A DNA stretch of 64,000 nucleotides from NCBI RefSeq assembly GCF_014839805.1, contig NC_051138.1, positions 3,346,983 to 3,410,982 of the forward strand, given 5' to 3'. How positions within the stretch are numbered: position 1 is the stretch's first letter; each line of letters begins with the position of its first letter. Shown piece by piece: positions 24,001-35,369 of this stretch. The position numbers and the translations under genes were made by a program. Under the pieces are notes generated by a model, which saw only the letters and a list, made by a program, of their open reading frames with translations, had not been told where the DNA came from and did no database searches. Source of the DNA: Manduca sexta (lineage: Eukaryota > Arthropoda > Insecta > Lepidoptera > Sphingidae).

Positions 24001-27000
24001 TCGAAGATAACATGACACGGCCGCGTAACGCGTTTACACTATCATACAGAATAAGGGCCCAGAGGCGAATGGTCCGTATAACCCGAACTGCCAGTTTCGC
24101 TTTCGTAATTTATGTAAAATCGTATTAACATTAGAACGATTTGCAGAACACATTTATGCATATTAGTGCCTATATGTTATGTCGGATTAACTTTTGGAAA
24201 ACTTCGCCCTTCGCCAGTATTACCAACATCATCCAGCATTTTGTCTTGCAAAACACGATTTTTAAAAGAATGTACTACATATTTCTCAAATATCATTTTT
24301 AAATATTTAGTGTTACAATATTCTACATACTAGAACACGATAGCGCATGCACAGTTCTCCTTGACGCCAGTAAACAGACCTCGTGCGGTAAAATAACGGT
24401 ATATGATAGGTCTTTTGTATATGACCATCCATCTGAGTAGATACCGATCTACTTAGATGGATGGTCATATACAAAAGACCTATCATATACCGTTATTTTC
24501 AATCAACGATCCCAATTTTTTGACCTATCTCAAAAATAGACAAACTAGAAGAAAGTTTTTTTGTCACGTTTACAATTGAGTTGTATTGTTTGGTTCATTT
24601 TTGGAATCAGATTGAAGATTAAGATTGCGATCGTTTATTGAAAACAGCTGATTGCGATAGCGCGTACCTTATAATAATATCACGCATCAAACTAAAGATT
24701 AGACTTTTACGATATTCGGTGCTATGCTTCTTGCAAGTCTACCGAAAAGACTCTACTCCTAGTGCATTTAGTATAAGTATATATAACTAATAATCTTTAC
24801 CCACTAAATTAGCTGCAATTTAATTATAATTTTTTAAAGTCTGATTTTCCATCATCAGACAAAAGTTATGTATGAAATAAATTATATATAACTGAATATA
24901 AAATGTGATAAATTGAAAACGGAAACATGTATGGAAATGACCTTCAATAAGTTTATCGCTAGGATATGTCACTCCCATACATAACTTTGCTGGTGGCAGG
25001 TCTCTCATATCTGAGAGTCCGCCTGGATAGGTACCACTGCAATTTCTATTTCTGCCGCCAAGCAGCAGGCTGTAGTCACTGTTGTGTTCCGGTTTAAAGG
25101 ACAATGTAGCTAGTGTAACTACTGGACATAATAAAACTTAAAATCTCATATCTCAAAATGGCGAGCGTAATGAAATACCAAAATTCAAGATATTAGATGG
25201 TGTTTCTACTGTTTATGGGCGGTCGTATCGCTTACCATCAGGCGAACGGCAAGCTCGTCTCGTCATTCAAATGTATAAAACAAACATAATGTTAACGATC
25301 GTAGGAAGAAATGGCTACGACCCCATCTATACTTACTTCCATCCATTTTTCCTGCAGTTGTGTATACGATTAGAACTCCAGCTATAGTGAAGAATGTATC
25401 CACTGTTATAGTGCCAGATGAGATCCAAAGGGATGCTAACGACGTTAACCACTGGAAGAAGTACAATACTTGAATACGTATACATAATAATATATTTAAA
25501 GTAGGCGGTTTATAAATATCAGGCCTTTATATGGTAATGATGCAGATAAATAATAAAATAAATAAATAAAACTCCAAACTAGCTTATGTTTACGGCTCCA
25601 CCCCCTTTAATGTAACCCTGGTCATACTTCTTCGTTGTATAAGAAATTAAGTATAGGTTCCTACTGTAAAATAAATTACCATTGCCTTCAAATAAGCGCT
25701 AAAAACTATTTACTAACAAGAAATCCCTCAAGTCCGTTGAGGTAGAATTTATGGCTGCTGAAGGTATGTCCCACTATGACCCAAGCCATGGCGAGTGAGC
25801 GCATGCCGTCCAAACATTGAAGATTGCTGGGACCAGAAGGGAAATACGTCAACCGCTTTCCATTAGTATACATGGAGAATGACGTGTACCAGGTGTTTAG
25901 TTGTTTTCTATCTGCAAAAGTAAGTAATGCACAGTCAGCCACAATAGTATCTGAACAAATTTAAAACTTCGAAACGTTTTTATACAATTAATTTACTCGA
26001 TATATATTTTTTTCATTATCTTAAATAAATTAAACCCTTTGAAGTTTATTTGGTTAAGTAAAAACATTTGTTGATACGAACACAAAAGTTTAAAGACGAT
26101 TTGAAATTTGAAATTCGTTCAGCTACTTTTGGCTGACTGTACCACATTTCACATTATACATAATTAAAGGTGTAGAATCTCATTTATATCAGTTTAAATG
26201 AAGATAATACATAATCTTTCATGTTCATGTTAATATGCACAAAAAATATTTTTGTGGAGTGGTTAAACTGTTTCGTTGATACACTATGTGAGCGTAAACA
26301 AAAAAAAATCTCCATTAATTTTATGGATTCACATCAAAATTAAGCTTCTTTTATAAATCCTGATGTCTGTAACCGCGGATGTGAATCCAAAAAATCCGCA
26401 TCCGCAATTACGTCCGCGGATGGCTTATTCTAGATCCTCAACATCCCTGTTTTGGAGCATGTCTCTGTTTATTGCGCGATGCCAATAATTTTAATCGCTC
26501 ATGCGCCAGCGTATACAGTTAATTATAATGGCACTTACCGATTTTCAAATAGAAGGTGCAGTATAGATCATAAGATGTGCTTAATATTGTTAAGAACCCA
26601 ATAAACGAAAATATTCCGCTGTAAAATAAAATAAGGTAGTTCAATTACAAAATATACAACTTAGATAAATTATAATTCTTAGATATTATCAGGAAGTAAT
26701 GAGCATTGCAGTGATTTAAAAATAATTTCGAAAAAATGACATCCTTATGAAGTATTACAATAATACATTGATATCGTGTTCCAAATAATAATATTTATCA
26801 AAGACTAGCTTTTGCCCGCGGCTCCGCCCGCGTTATAAAGTTTTCAGACTAAAGTTTTCCGTTATAAAAGTAGTAGTTTCCCGGGAGCCTATGTTCTTCC
26901 CGGGGTCTCAGACTGTCTCCATACCAAATTTCATCTTAATACGTTGGGTAGTTTTTGAGTTTAACACGTTCAGGTAGACAGATGCAGCGGGGGACTTTGT

Positions 27001-30000
27001 TTTATAATATGTTTTTTAGAACATTTTTAAGTGGAACAATCCCGTCATACATCATTGTTGCATAATTTTAACCGTTTACGCAGCGAAGGCAATGGAAGCT
27101 CTCAAAACTAATAATTTTCCCCGTTTTTACAACATGTTTCATTACTGCTTCGCTCCTATTGGTCATAACGTGATGATATATAGCCTATAGCACTCCAGAA
27201 ACAAAGGGCTATCCAACACAAAAAGATTTTTTTCAGTTCAAACCGGTAGTTCCTGAGATTAGCCATTACTGCTCCGCTCCTATAGGTCATAGCGTGATGA
27301 TATATAGCCTATAGCGGTCCACAAATAAAGGGCTATCCAACACAAAACGAATTTTTCAGTTGAAACTGTTAGTTCCTGAGATTAGCTATTACTGCTCCGC
27401 TCCTATTGGTCATAGCGTGATGATATATAACTTTGAGCACTCCACAAATAAGGGACCATTCAACACAAAAAGATTTTTTTCAGTTCGAATCGGTAGTTCC
27501 TGAGATTAGCCATTACTGCTCCACTCCTATTGGGTATAGCGTGATGATATATAGCCTATAGCACTCCACGAACAAAGGGCTATCCAACGCAAAAAGAATT
27601 TTTCAGTTTGGACCGGTAGTTCCTGAGATTAGCCATTACTGCTCCGCTCCTATTGGGTATAGCGTGATGATATATAGCCTATAGCACTCCACGAACCAAG
27701 GGCTATCCAACGCAAAAAGATTTTTTCAGTTTGGACCGGTAGTTCCTGAGATTAGCGCGTTCAAACAAACAAACAAACAAACAAACTCTTCAGCTTTATA
27801 TAATAGTATAGAAGTATAGATTAACAACTGAAGTTAGCTAAAATTGAGTTTCTCGAAGCCGACCACTATTTATGTACTATGTATTTTGAGACTATGCAAT
27901 TTTGTCGCGTTCGCGATTCACTTTCACTTTTGTTGAGTTTCAGAACGCGATATTAGATCCTCCAACGCGCACGCGAATTTGAACTTTATGCAGCGGTAAT
28001 AAATTACAAATTGACTCTCCATTTTATTTAGAAAACGTTTGTATGGGAAATAGAAAAATGCTGTTTTGAGGATTTTCCCGGCAATTATTCGAATTTTTCT
28101 CACCTTTTAAATCTTCCCTAGACCTCCACGAATAATTCAAGACCAAGATAAGATAAATCCGTTCAGCCGTTCTCGAGTTTTAGCGAGACTAACGAACAGC
28201 AATTGATTTTTATATATATAGATATTAAATTTTATATAATGTGACGGTGAACCTGTAACATACATGTGTTCAACGCTTTGAGACATGTTTTGTACCTTAA
28301 AAATGAAACGGAAGTTTATTCTTACTAGCTTTTGCTGAGCTTCTGTTGCCTGCGTAAACGGTTTAAGTTACACAACGAGTCAGAGACGGTTCCGCTCAAT
28401 GCAACAAGATACATCGGGACCGTCCCGTTTGCGCCAGAAGAAGCCCACCGCGGGTTTTGGTTGGTATGCCAGCGTAGGGTTTACAAAAGGTGAGGAACTC
28501 GGTCCAATGGTCGCTCGGACGATACTATACACCCAAGTACATTGGGCCGTAAGACCGGTGAAACCAACATAACCGATCCACTGATACCCAAGTTGTAGCG
28601 ATAAGGTGATTTTACCCCGCGAAAAACAAAGAGTTACGCAACGATGATGTATGACGAAATTGTTACCCATAAAAACTTCAAAAAGAATGTAACACAAAGG
28701 CTTTGGCAAGGACATAATAAATCCTACTTTTTATACCGGTAAACTTTTCCCCGGAAAATCTTTAACGCCGATGGAGTCGCGAGCAAAATCTATTTTTATA
28801 ATATGCAGTGATATTTTGCAATTGAATCAACGGTTTTTTTTTATATTTTTCATAAAACGATTCTTTATTTTAAAATAAGGTGAGCCATCGAAGGTTCCGT
28901 TTACTTATACTATGTAGATCCGATCCTAAAAGTACTTACATAGCAACGTAGTGTGCGGCAACCCACGGTTTGTCGTTTGGAAGGCGACAGAAGTCGTCCT
29001 CGTATTGGAAACCGATATTAGTGAGGTTGAAAATAAACGAGGTCATAGCTTGCTGAGTAGTGCACGGCTTAGGGATGCACACTGACAATCTTAGCACGGT
29101 GCCTACTAAAGGTGCTGCTGGTAATGTTCTGGAAGACATGCCATTATTTTTGTAATCATCCGGCTTAACCATACGAATATAATGAAGTACATTTCATATT
29201 CGAAGCTTGAAAGAATAAACGCATTTTACAATAAAAGGAACATGCTGATTATCCTATCCGATATTAAAAATTGGCGTAGGAGCTGTTAAAGCTATTTAGT
29301 TTTAGCTGTAAAACCCCTAAACAAATGTTTCCAAAGGCAAATTAGCTATATTAACATACCTCGATCCATCATCGACTCCAGTCATTATTCTTATCTGTGA
29401 TCGTAGCCTGTCGAATTCTCCCATTCTCCTTAATAATTCCTCGTCTTCCTGCAAAGCTTTAAGCTGCGCCCAGTCGCTAAACTCCATCTCTCTCGGCAGA
29501 TGAAATGTCTGATTCATTGGTACCAGGATAGAGCAATACTTCCCTTGTAGGTCCATGTCCTGGAGATTGTGATTGATGTCCAAACATTGGTAATAGTTGC
29601 CAAGGTCTACGTTGTTGCCTTGCAGCAATCCTCGCGGTACTCTGATACCGGCATCGGCGACTGCACATAATTTCACGGATGTTAAAAAATTGTTTTAAAT
29701 GACTTATGATAATGTTAACAAAGTATATCGCGCGTTAGAAATTTCATGATTCCAGGTCGACGGGAACCTACCGTCGACCTGGTACCGTACCGTAGTACCT
29801 TATAGGTTTTTATTCCATAGTATAGCAGAGTATTTGTCATTTTTAAATTTTCTACTGCCCATCACTCCCAGATGTGCCCGGGAGAGAGGGCCGCAGTAGC
29901 AAGGGAGAGATTGTCAGATTACAAATCTACTGTTAGATCACTATTTTGCATTACATTAATCTTCCGTCAATACCGTGCCAGCCTTAACCTGACAAGGATC

Positions 30001-31017
30001 AGATTATACAAACACGCCGGACTTTTGGGTGAGAGCACCTAAAGTGCTTGCAAACCTTGAAACTAACAATAAAATGATTCCATCTAATAAGCGGAAATTT
30101 GGATTGGCCATCTCTCTCGTACGGCTATCTCACTCGATTTTGCTTAAAGCGTTCTTAACAGTTATGGCCAGAACGAAAATTCTAGATACCTATAAAAATC
30201 AAAGGAGCCCCTAAAAAGGCCTTTAGAGAAATAAAAAGAGCATTACAATTTTGCTAAGAGTATCAAGGTCATGGAAATTTTAATTATAAACCGTTAAGCA
30301 ATATATGTAACTCGCGACATAAAACTTTGATCATAATGCCATTTTGGTTGTATATATGTATACCCGTGTTAAAGCCCGTTTCCAATATATAAAATAGCTT
30401 ATAATTGCATTATATGTATATTAGAAAATAAAACTTTTTATTAGTAAAACGTTCTTTTCGAAACATTAAGTATATTTATTATGTACGGATTTGGAAATAA
30501 GTTTCTAATAAACAAACCAAAAAAAACTTTAGATTAATGGGTTTAAAGAATTTTATTCTCAAAAAAGACGATACAAGTCGCTTTCATGAGAATCCTTGCC
30601 AAATTACTTAGGAGGAGATACAATAAGTTAAGAAAAGTTAATAATTAATATTATTCACTTTTCTTAACGACTTCGATCCTGAGACAAAATATAGCAGCCT
30701 ATAGCACGTAAATATTATGCAAAGAATTTTGATCAAAACAATTTTTCAGAATTCCAGAGTTTAGCGGAGCCAAACAACTAAACACACTCTTTTGTTGTAC
30801 TTATATACAATGCAAGGTTATAGTATTTATATCTTTACTTACATTGTAAAGTCAACAAAGGATTCCGCCTTATAAACTTAATTTGCCGGTCACATTCCTC
30901 GGCGTCCAAAACATCTTCATACAACTGTTGATCGAAAGCTGTGTCCGCAACCTCAAAATTAAGACGGGCGCTAGCAAATTTAAACAAAAGTAAAAAATAC
31001 AATTTTACGAAAATCAT
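18065..31017 (-). CDS. NRF-6-like membrane acyltransferase, paralogue 1 (complete, 13 exons)
   Basis: Exons in transcript order: 31017-30843, 29660-29360, 29128-28940, 26618-26539, 25911-25718, 25451-25337, 23804-23590, 23160-22970, 21506-21368, 20166-19980, 19111-18969, 18883-18775, 18444-18065. They total 2418 nt (805 aa plus TGA). The architecture equals that of paralogue 2. There is a hydrophobic leader (MIFVKLYFLLLFKFASA), then an NRF domain (FADAGIRVPRG, VCIPKPC, FQYEDDFCRLPNDKPW). The acyltransferase-3 membrane domain has the R-x10-H motif (GMRSLAMAWVIVGH, Arg286, His297), TVDTFFTIAG, LNRLMRMFP and HSWYVAIDVQ. Membrane segments continue through exon 12 (DSPFSTIMKKLL). It should sit in a secretory-pathway or plasma membrane and move acyl groups on lipid-like substrates. 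Two oddities stand out: exon 10 ends in a GC donor (GGAG|gcaagt), and exon 13 adds a tail of about 126 residues, basic then acidic and rich in Asn, Asp, Glu, Ser and Thr, which the paralogue lacks. Nine exons have the same length in the two genes. Confidence 0.92.
18510..18655 (-). repeat. Decayed Helitron fragment
   Basis: Contains GATAAAAATCCCTCTATAT and CCTTCCTAGGGTGTCAAAT, and then ATCGATTCAGTGGTT, which resemble interior words of the elements at 11213-11432 and 59431-59677. The ends are lost. It lies in the last intron of acyltransferase gene 1. Confidence 0.45.
21595..21716 (-). repeat. Decayed Helitron or LINE tail fragment
   Basis: AAGTTTCATCCAAATCCG followed by TCAGTAGTTTTTTCGTG and, later, CATTTATAATATTAGTAGGA is typical of the 5' portion, in reverse, of short lepidopteran Helitrons. 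Only this piece is present, directly left of repeat family A at 21731. Confidence 0.45.
21731..22062 (+). repeat. Fullest copy of interspersed repeat family A
   Basis: It starts at an AAT-rich run, then CAGCCCTGTATTATATACTTG, GCACGGGCCTCCTCTACTAC, GGATTAGGCCTTAGTCC and the segment shared with position 1, ending near GACATTCGTCTTGGCAGTCC and a poly-T run. It is the best reference in this window for the other four copies. It lies in intron 8 of acyltransferase gene 1. Confidence 0.8.
23328..23532 (+). repeat. tRNA-derived SINE, moderately decayed
   Basis: It shares with the 7675-7938 copy TAGTTGTACTGCAT, CGCGGTACGGC, GCTCTGAGG, GGGCAAA, TGTGCGCGATATGGCGATAG and CTCCTTCGGAGATAAA. The B box is mutated to GATTCGAATAC. 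It lies in intron 7 of acyltransferase gene 1. Confidence 0.78.
24060..24220. mobile_element. hAT-like MITE, family B (reverse orientation)
   Basis: The left end is CAGAGGCGAATGGTCCGTATA, and the right end, read on the other strand, is CTGGCGAAGGGCGAAG. The interior TTTATGCATATTAGTGCC is the reverse complement of words in the copies at 11837 and 15896. It lies in intron 6 of acyltransferase gene 1. Confidence 0.55.
24390..24499. mobile_element. Perfect-arm palindrome, probable miniature foldback element
   Basis: AAAATAACGGTATATGATAGG begins the left arm and its reverse complement ends the right arm. The arms run about 45 bp without mismatch and continue, with small differences, to a short centre near GATACCGATC. 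Such compact palindromes are usually MITE relics. No target duplication could be fixed. Confidence 0.7.
25195..25268 (-). repeat. Short lepidopteran LINE-tail type repeat
   Basis: GTTTCTACTGTTTATGGGCGG and CTTACCATCAGGCGAACGG are words of a repeat that recurs in altered form at 34145-34290 (CACCTGATGGTAAGTGATC on the opposite strand). It probably is the end of a non-LTR retrotransposon. It lies in intron 6 of acyltransferase gene 1, just before exon 6 at 25337. Confidence 0.5.
26805..27812 (-). mobile_element. Non-autonomous Helitron with 123-bp tandem units (copy A)
   Basis: Read on the minus strand the element starts TCTATACTATTATATAAAGC, passes a run of GTTT repeats, and ends with a GC-rich hairpin (CGCGGGCGGAGCCGCGGG) followed by CAAAAGCTAG, the CTAG end typical of Helitrons. 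No terminal inverted repeats and no target duplication are present, as expected. Inside are about five tandem units of some 123 bp containing GGAACTACCGGT-like and ATATATCATCACGCTA words. It lies in intron 3 of acyltransferase gene 1. Confidence 0.85.
27900..28222 (-). mobile_element. Helitron of a second subfamily, partial
   Basis: On the minus strand it starts ATCTATATATATAAAAATC and contains CTCGCTAAAACTCGAGAACGG and GAAAAATTCGAATAATTGCC. The start resembles the element at 59431-59677. The GC-rich 3' hairpin is not seen, so its far end is truncated or undetected. Confidence 0.5.
28325..28740 (-). repeat. Helitron relic interrupted by an unclassified repeat
   Basis: The edges (TTACTAGCTTTTGCTGAGC, TGCGTAAACGGTTTAAGTTA, and CAACGATGATGTATGACG near 28640) match the 3' portion of the copy-A Helitron. 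Between them (about 28380-28600) lies different DNA, GTCCCGTTTGCGCCAGAAG to CATTGGGCCGTAAGACCGG, that looks like another interspersed repeat. It creates a 111-codon open frame on the minus strand with no known motif, which I do not consider a gene. Confidence 0.5.
29750..29784. repeat. Small palindrome
   Basis: CCAGGTCGACGG and CCGTCGACCTGG form a 12-bp perfect stem with a seven-base loop, in intron 1 of acyltransferase gene 1. Function unknown. Confidence 0.6.
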
Positions 31018-31781
31018 GTTTCCAGTCGGCTAATACGCGGAGCACTGATTAAATCAGCACTTTGGTAATGAAGTTTTTATTAAAAATCTTTAAGAGAGTT
31101 CAGTAATCTTATCTAATCGGCACATTTTTCAATAAATTAAACAGTTGTGATTTTAAAACGGATGTCACCTGCATGATAATCATCGATTGTAAATCAAAGC
31201 CAAGGGGCTAAATATAGTCGGTAAATAATTATAAATCCATTAACGATGTAACTGCTGATAAGTTATGCAGTGATAGAATTTGTGTGGTTAAACCTGCATG
31301 GCCAATAATATTTTAGTAAGTTGTCTGAACGCTTGATGGCCCATTTAAATTTAAAATATTCATAGAATCGTTTCGTGAAAGAATATAAACAAAAATGTTT
31401 AATAGTAATATAAGCATTATAAATAAATCCTCATGTTTTTAACAATGTAACTACAAAAAAAGAAAACAAATCGACTTTTAAGTCTTATTTTCTAATTATA
31501 ATATATTGACAGACGGTTCTATTTATTTAAAATCAATAAAGTAAACGGAATAAAAACTTTGCCGTGGCCTATAATAAAAATATTCAAATTAAAAATGTAT
31601 AGAAGCAATCACAGCACCTAGCAAAACCAACAGAATTATTATTAGAAAGTTTACTTCATAAAAATAATAACTTGGCCACTATCACGACGGACTACAGAAA
31701 AAAAATACGTAATATTATATTTTCAAATTGCAGCGCCTTTAAAACCAGTTCGTTGTAAATCTGCATTTTCAAATCAATACT

Positions 31782-32085
31782 ATTATATAAAGCTGAAGGT
31801 TGCTTGGTTGTTTGAACGCGCTAATCTTAAAAACTATTGGTTCGAATTGAAAACTTCTTTGAATATTGGATAACCCATTTATCGAGGAAAGCTATATAAC
31901 ATCACGCTATTACCAATGGAAGTGGAGCGTCAAATAAAAATGTTCAAAAACGGGGAAAATTTATTCCTTTTGCGAGTTTTCTTTGCGTGCACCGCGAAAA
32001 CTATTAAAATTACTCAATAATTATGCATGACGGAATTGTTCCTCTTATAAAGTTCTAAAAATATATTATAAAACAAAGTCTTACG
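31782..32085 (+). mobile_element. Helitron relic, same family as copy A, one unit only
   Basis: Begins TACTATTATATAAAGCTGAAG, then TTTGAACGCGCTAATC, one decayed unit (ACATCACGCTATTACCAATGG) and the common 3' region to ATATTATAAAACAAAGTC. The terminal hairpin and CTAG are gone. It shows the family with a single unit instead of an array. Confidence 0.65.
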
Positions 32086-32881
32086 ACGTGAGAATATGAT
32101 AAAAAATGACAAAAAATTATTAAAAATATTAGAAAAGGATATACTCCATCAAAAAGATAAACGGGGCAAACGCAATAACAGACAAAAAATAAATATACAA
32201 AATTTAGAAAACCATGTTCTTTAAGTACTTATAACCCAGCCATATCACAGTATCTAAGAGAATATGCTTCGAGAAGAAGGTAGTTGTCGAGCAATGTGAC
32301 TCTTAAGACTATCTACGAAGATGACAAAGCAAGTATCCAGATCATAAAATTCATTTGAATTCGTAAGAAATTTCGTTGCAAAAAAAATCATATTTTATTT
32401 GCAACTATTTCTAACGAAGAATGCGGCAGGGTATAAAAATGCATAAAGCAGTAACCAAACACAGTGAGGAAGAAATATCCTCAGATTGAGTAAACTGCAA
32501 TGACTATCTGAACCATAAAGATAGATACATAAACAGCACACAGGAATATCAAAATGACATGAAAAACAAGAAAATAATGTAGAATAGAGCTTACTTATTT
32601 TTCAGCGGATCTTTAAAAGGTGGTGATGCTTCCACGTATACATAAAGGGAAGGAGTTTGGGAGTTTTGATTTTCATTAGAAGATTTCCCATAAAGATAAA
32701 AAAATTGAAAATTTGGCAATCGATGAAGACAAAATTAAACAGTCTAAAGTGATGAATATATTTTAATGATCGGTAAAAACTAGAACAGGGCGTATTTAAA
32801 ATTATACCTTTAATTATAATATATTATATTTAAACGTCTTAACTTTATATTTTTTATTTTAAAGACATTATTTTACGTTAA

Positions 32882-33174
32882 CTAGCTGTGCCCGCGGCTT
32901 CACCCGCGTGGAAATCAGTGTGTCACAAAGTTTTTCCCGCTTAAATCCCGACCCACGAGATTTTTTTTTACGACGCGACCTCTTCAACAGTAATCGTTAT
33001 ATTTCAGTGGATTTACATTAAACCGTAATGTACTATTAACCTAAACTTTCCTTAAGAATTGCACTATCTTTTAGTAACCGTACTAAAATCGGTTCAGTAG
33101 ATTTTGAGAAAATCTCTGATCTCTCACATACAGACAAACAGCTTTCGCGGACTTTGTTTTATAATATGTATAGA
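32882..33174 (-). mobile_element. Short non-autonomous Helitron, second subfamily
   Basis: On the minus strand it starts TCTATACATATTATAAAACAAAG and ends with the hairpin CACGCGGGTGAAGCCGCGGG, followed by CACAGCTAG. Both ends have Helitron character and the interior is only about 290 bp, without tandem units. Confidence 0.75.
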
Positions 33175-33327
33175 TAAATAGATATTGTGATATTCGATCT
33201 GTCTGATTAAGTCAAACCTTTGATAAATAATTATATTTATTTGTTTTTTGTATTTAATTAGTATAGCGTCATACCAAATAATATGAACTAAGTAAGATTT
33301 GTTGATTTCTTTGCCTATATTTAATTA

Positions 33328-34089
33328 CTAGCTTTTCCCGCGGCTCCGCCCGCGTTATAAAGTTTTTCAGGCTAAAGTTTTCCGTTATGAAAGTAGTAGT
33401 TTCCCGGGACCCTATGTTCTTCCCGGGGTCTCAAACTGTCTCCATACCAAATTTTATCTTAATACGTTGGGTAGTTTTTGAGTTCAACACGTTCAGGCAG
33501 ACAGATGCAGCGGGGGACTTTGTTTTATAATATATTTTTTAGAACTTTTTAAGAGGAACAATCCCGTCATACATCATTGTTGCATAACTTTAACCGTTTA
33601 CGCAGTGCACGCAACGGAAGCTCTCAAAACTAATAAATTGTCCCCGTTTTTGCAACATGTTTCATTACTGCCGCTCCTATTGGTCATAGCGTGATGATAT
33701 ATAACTAAGAGCACTCCACGAACAAAGGGCTATTCAACACAAAAAGAATTTTTCAGTTCGAATCGGTAGTTCCTGAGATTAGCCATTACTGCTCCGCTCC
33801 TATTAGGTATAGCGTGATGATATATAGCTTATAGCACTCCACGAACAAAGGGCTATCCAACGCAAAAATATTTTTTCAGTTTGGACCGGTAGTTCCTGAG
33901 ATCAGCCATTACTGCTCCGCTCCTATTGGGTATAGCGTGATGATATATAGCCTATAGCACTCCACGAACAAAGGGCTATCCAACGCAAAAAGAATTTTTC
34001 AGTTTGGACCGGTAGTTCCTGAGATTAGCGCGTTCAAACAAACAAACAAACAAACAAACAAACTCTTCAGCTTTATATAATAGTATAGA
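33328..34089 (-). mobile_element. Non-autonomous Helitron with 123-bp units (copy B)
   Basis: CTAG at the low-coordinate end next to the GCGGGCGGAGCCGCGGG hairpin, TCTATACTATTATATAAAGC at the other end, and about three tandem units. It faces copy C across about 400 bp, so the two form a large imperfect inverted repeat. Confidence 0.85.
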
Positions 34090-34144
34090 TTAAAAATATT
34101 TTTAATGTATTTTTGTTCTTTTCTCTACTATTTAAGTATAGACT

Positions 34145-34290
34145 TTTTTTATTTTAGCCATACGGACATACGTCTCACCTGATGGTAAGTGATCATCGCC
34201 GCCCATGAACATATGCAATACCATAAAGCATAGGGTTGCGTTGCCGGCTTACAAATCCCAGCCTATTGGTTTCGCTGCACACCCATACCA
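34145..34290 (+). repeat. LINE-tail-like repeat between two Helitrons
   Basis: Contains CACCTGATGGTAAGTGATC, CATCGCCGCCCATGAACAT and GGTTGCGTTGCCGGC, in a style found in many lepidopteran non-LTR element ends. A related word occurs, inverted, at 25195-25268. Confidence 0.5.
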
Positions 34291-34493
34291 TAGCAACTAG
34301 CATTCATTATTCGATATGAAAGAAGTTGATAATTGATATTTTCTTTCTATTTGTCTATTTGGTTAATTTCGTTGCGATATAAATACAGATTAGTGTTCCC
34401 TGAGACTTGCCGAGCTTCACCGCTCGGTATTATAAAGTACGTGCCACTGATCTTGTCTTCAGGGTGTATGGGCGGGATAGTCTCTAGCGTTCA

Positions 34494-35369
34494 TCTATAC
34501 TATTATATAAAGCTGAAGAGTTTGTTTGTTTGTTTGTTTGTTTGTTTGTTTGTTTGAACGCGCTAATCTCAGGAACTACCGGTCCAAACTGAAAAATTCT
34601 TTTTGCGTTGGATAGCCCTTTGTTCGTGGAGTGCTATAGGCTATATATCATCACGCTATACCCAATAGGAGCGGAGCAGTAATGGCTGATCTCAGGAACT
34701 ACCGGTCCAAACTGAAAAATTCTTTTTGCGTTGGATAGCCCTTTGTTCGTGGAGTGCTATAGGCTATATATCATCACGCTAAACCTAATAGAAGCGGAGC
34801 AGTAATGGCTAATCTCAGGAACTACCGGTCCAAACTGAAACAATCTTTTGCGTTGGATAGCCCTTTGTTAATGGAGTGCTATATGCTATATATCATCACG
34901 CTATACCTAATAGGAGCGGAGCAGTCATGGATAATCTCAGGAACTACCGATTCGAACTGAAAAATTCTTTTGTGTTGAATAGCCCTTTGTTTGTGGAGTG
35001 CTCTTAGTTATATATCATCACGCTATGACCAATAGGAACGGAGCAATAATGAAACATGTTGCAAAAACGGGGACAATTTATTAGTTTTGAGAGCTTCCGT
35101 TGCTTGCGCTGCGTAAACGGTTAAAGTTATGCAACAATGATGTATAACGGGATTGTTCCTCTTAAAAAGTTCTAAAAAATATATTATAAAACAAAGTCCC
35201 CCGCTGCATCTGTCTGCCTGAACGTGTTGAATTCAAAAACTACCCAACGTATTAAGATGAAATTTGGTATGGAGACAGTTTGAGACCCCGGGAAGAACAT
35301 AGGGTCCCGGGCCTTAAAACTTTAGCCTGAAAAACTTTATAACGCGGGCGGAGCCGCGGGAAACGCTAG
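34494..35369 (+). mobile_element. Non-autonomous Helitron with 123-bp units (copy C)
   Basis: Starts TCTATACTATTATATAAAGC, has a GTTT run, then about four tandem units, and ends with GCGGGCGGAGCCGCGGG hairpin plus AAACGCTAG. The host A and T flanking Helitron insertions fit the following T. Its orientation is opposite to copy B. Confidence 0.87.

Noticed and set aside
28380..28715. 111-codon minus-strand frame
   Set aside because: Built from a repeat inserted in a Helitron relic, with no recognised domain.
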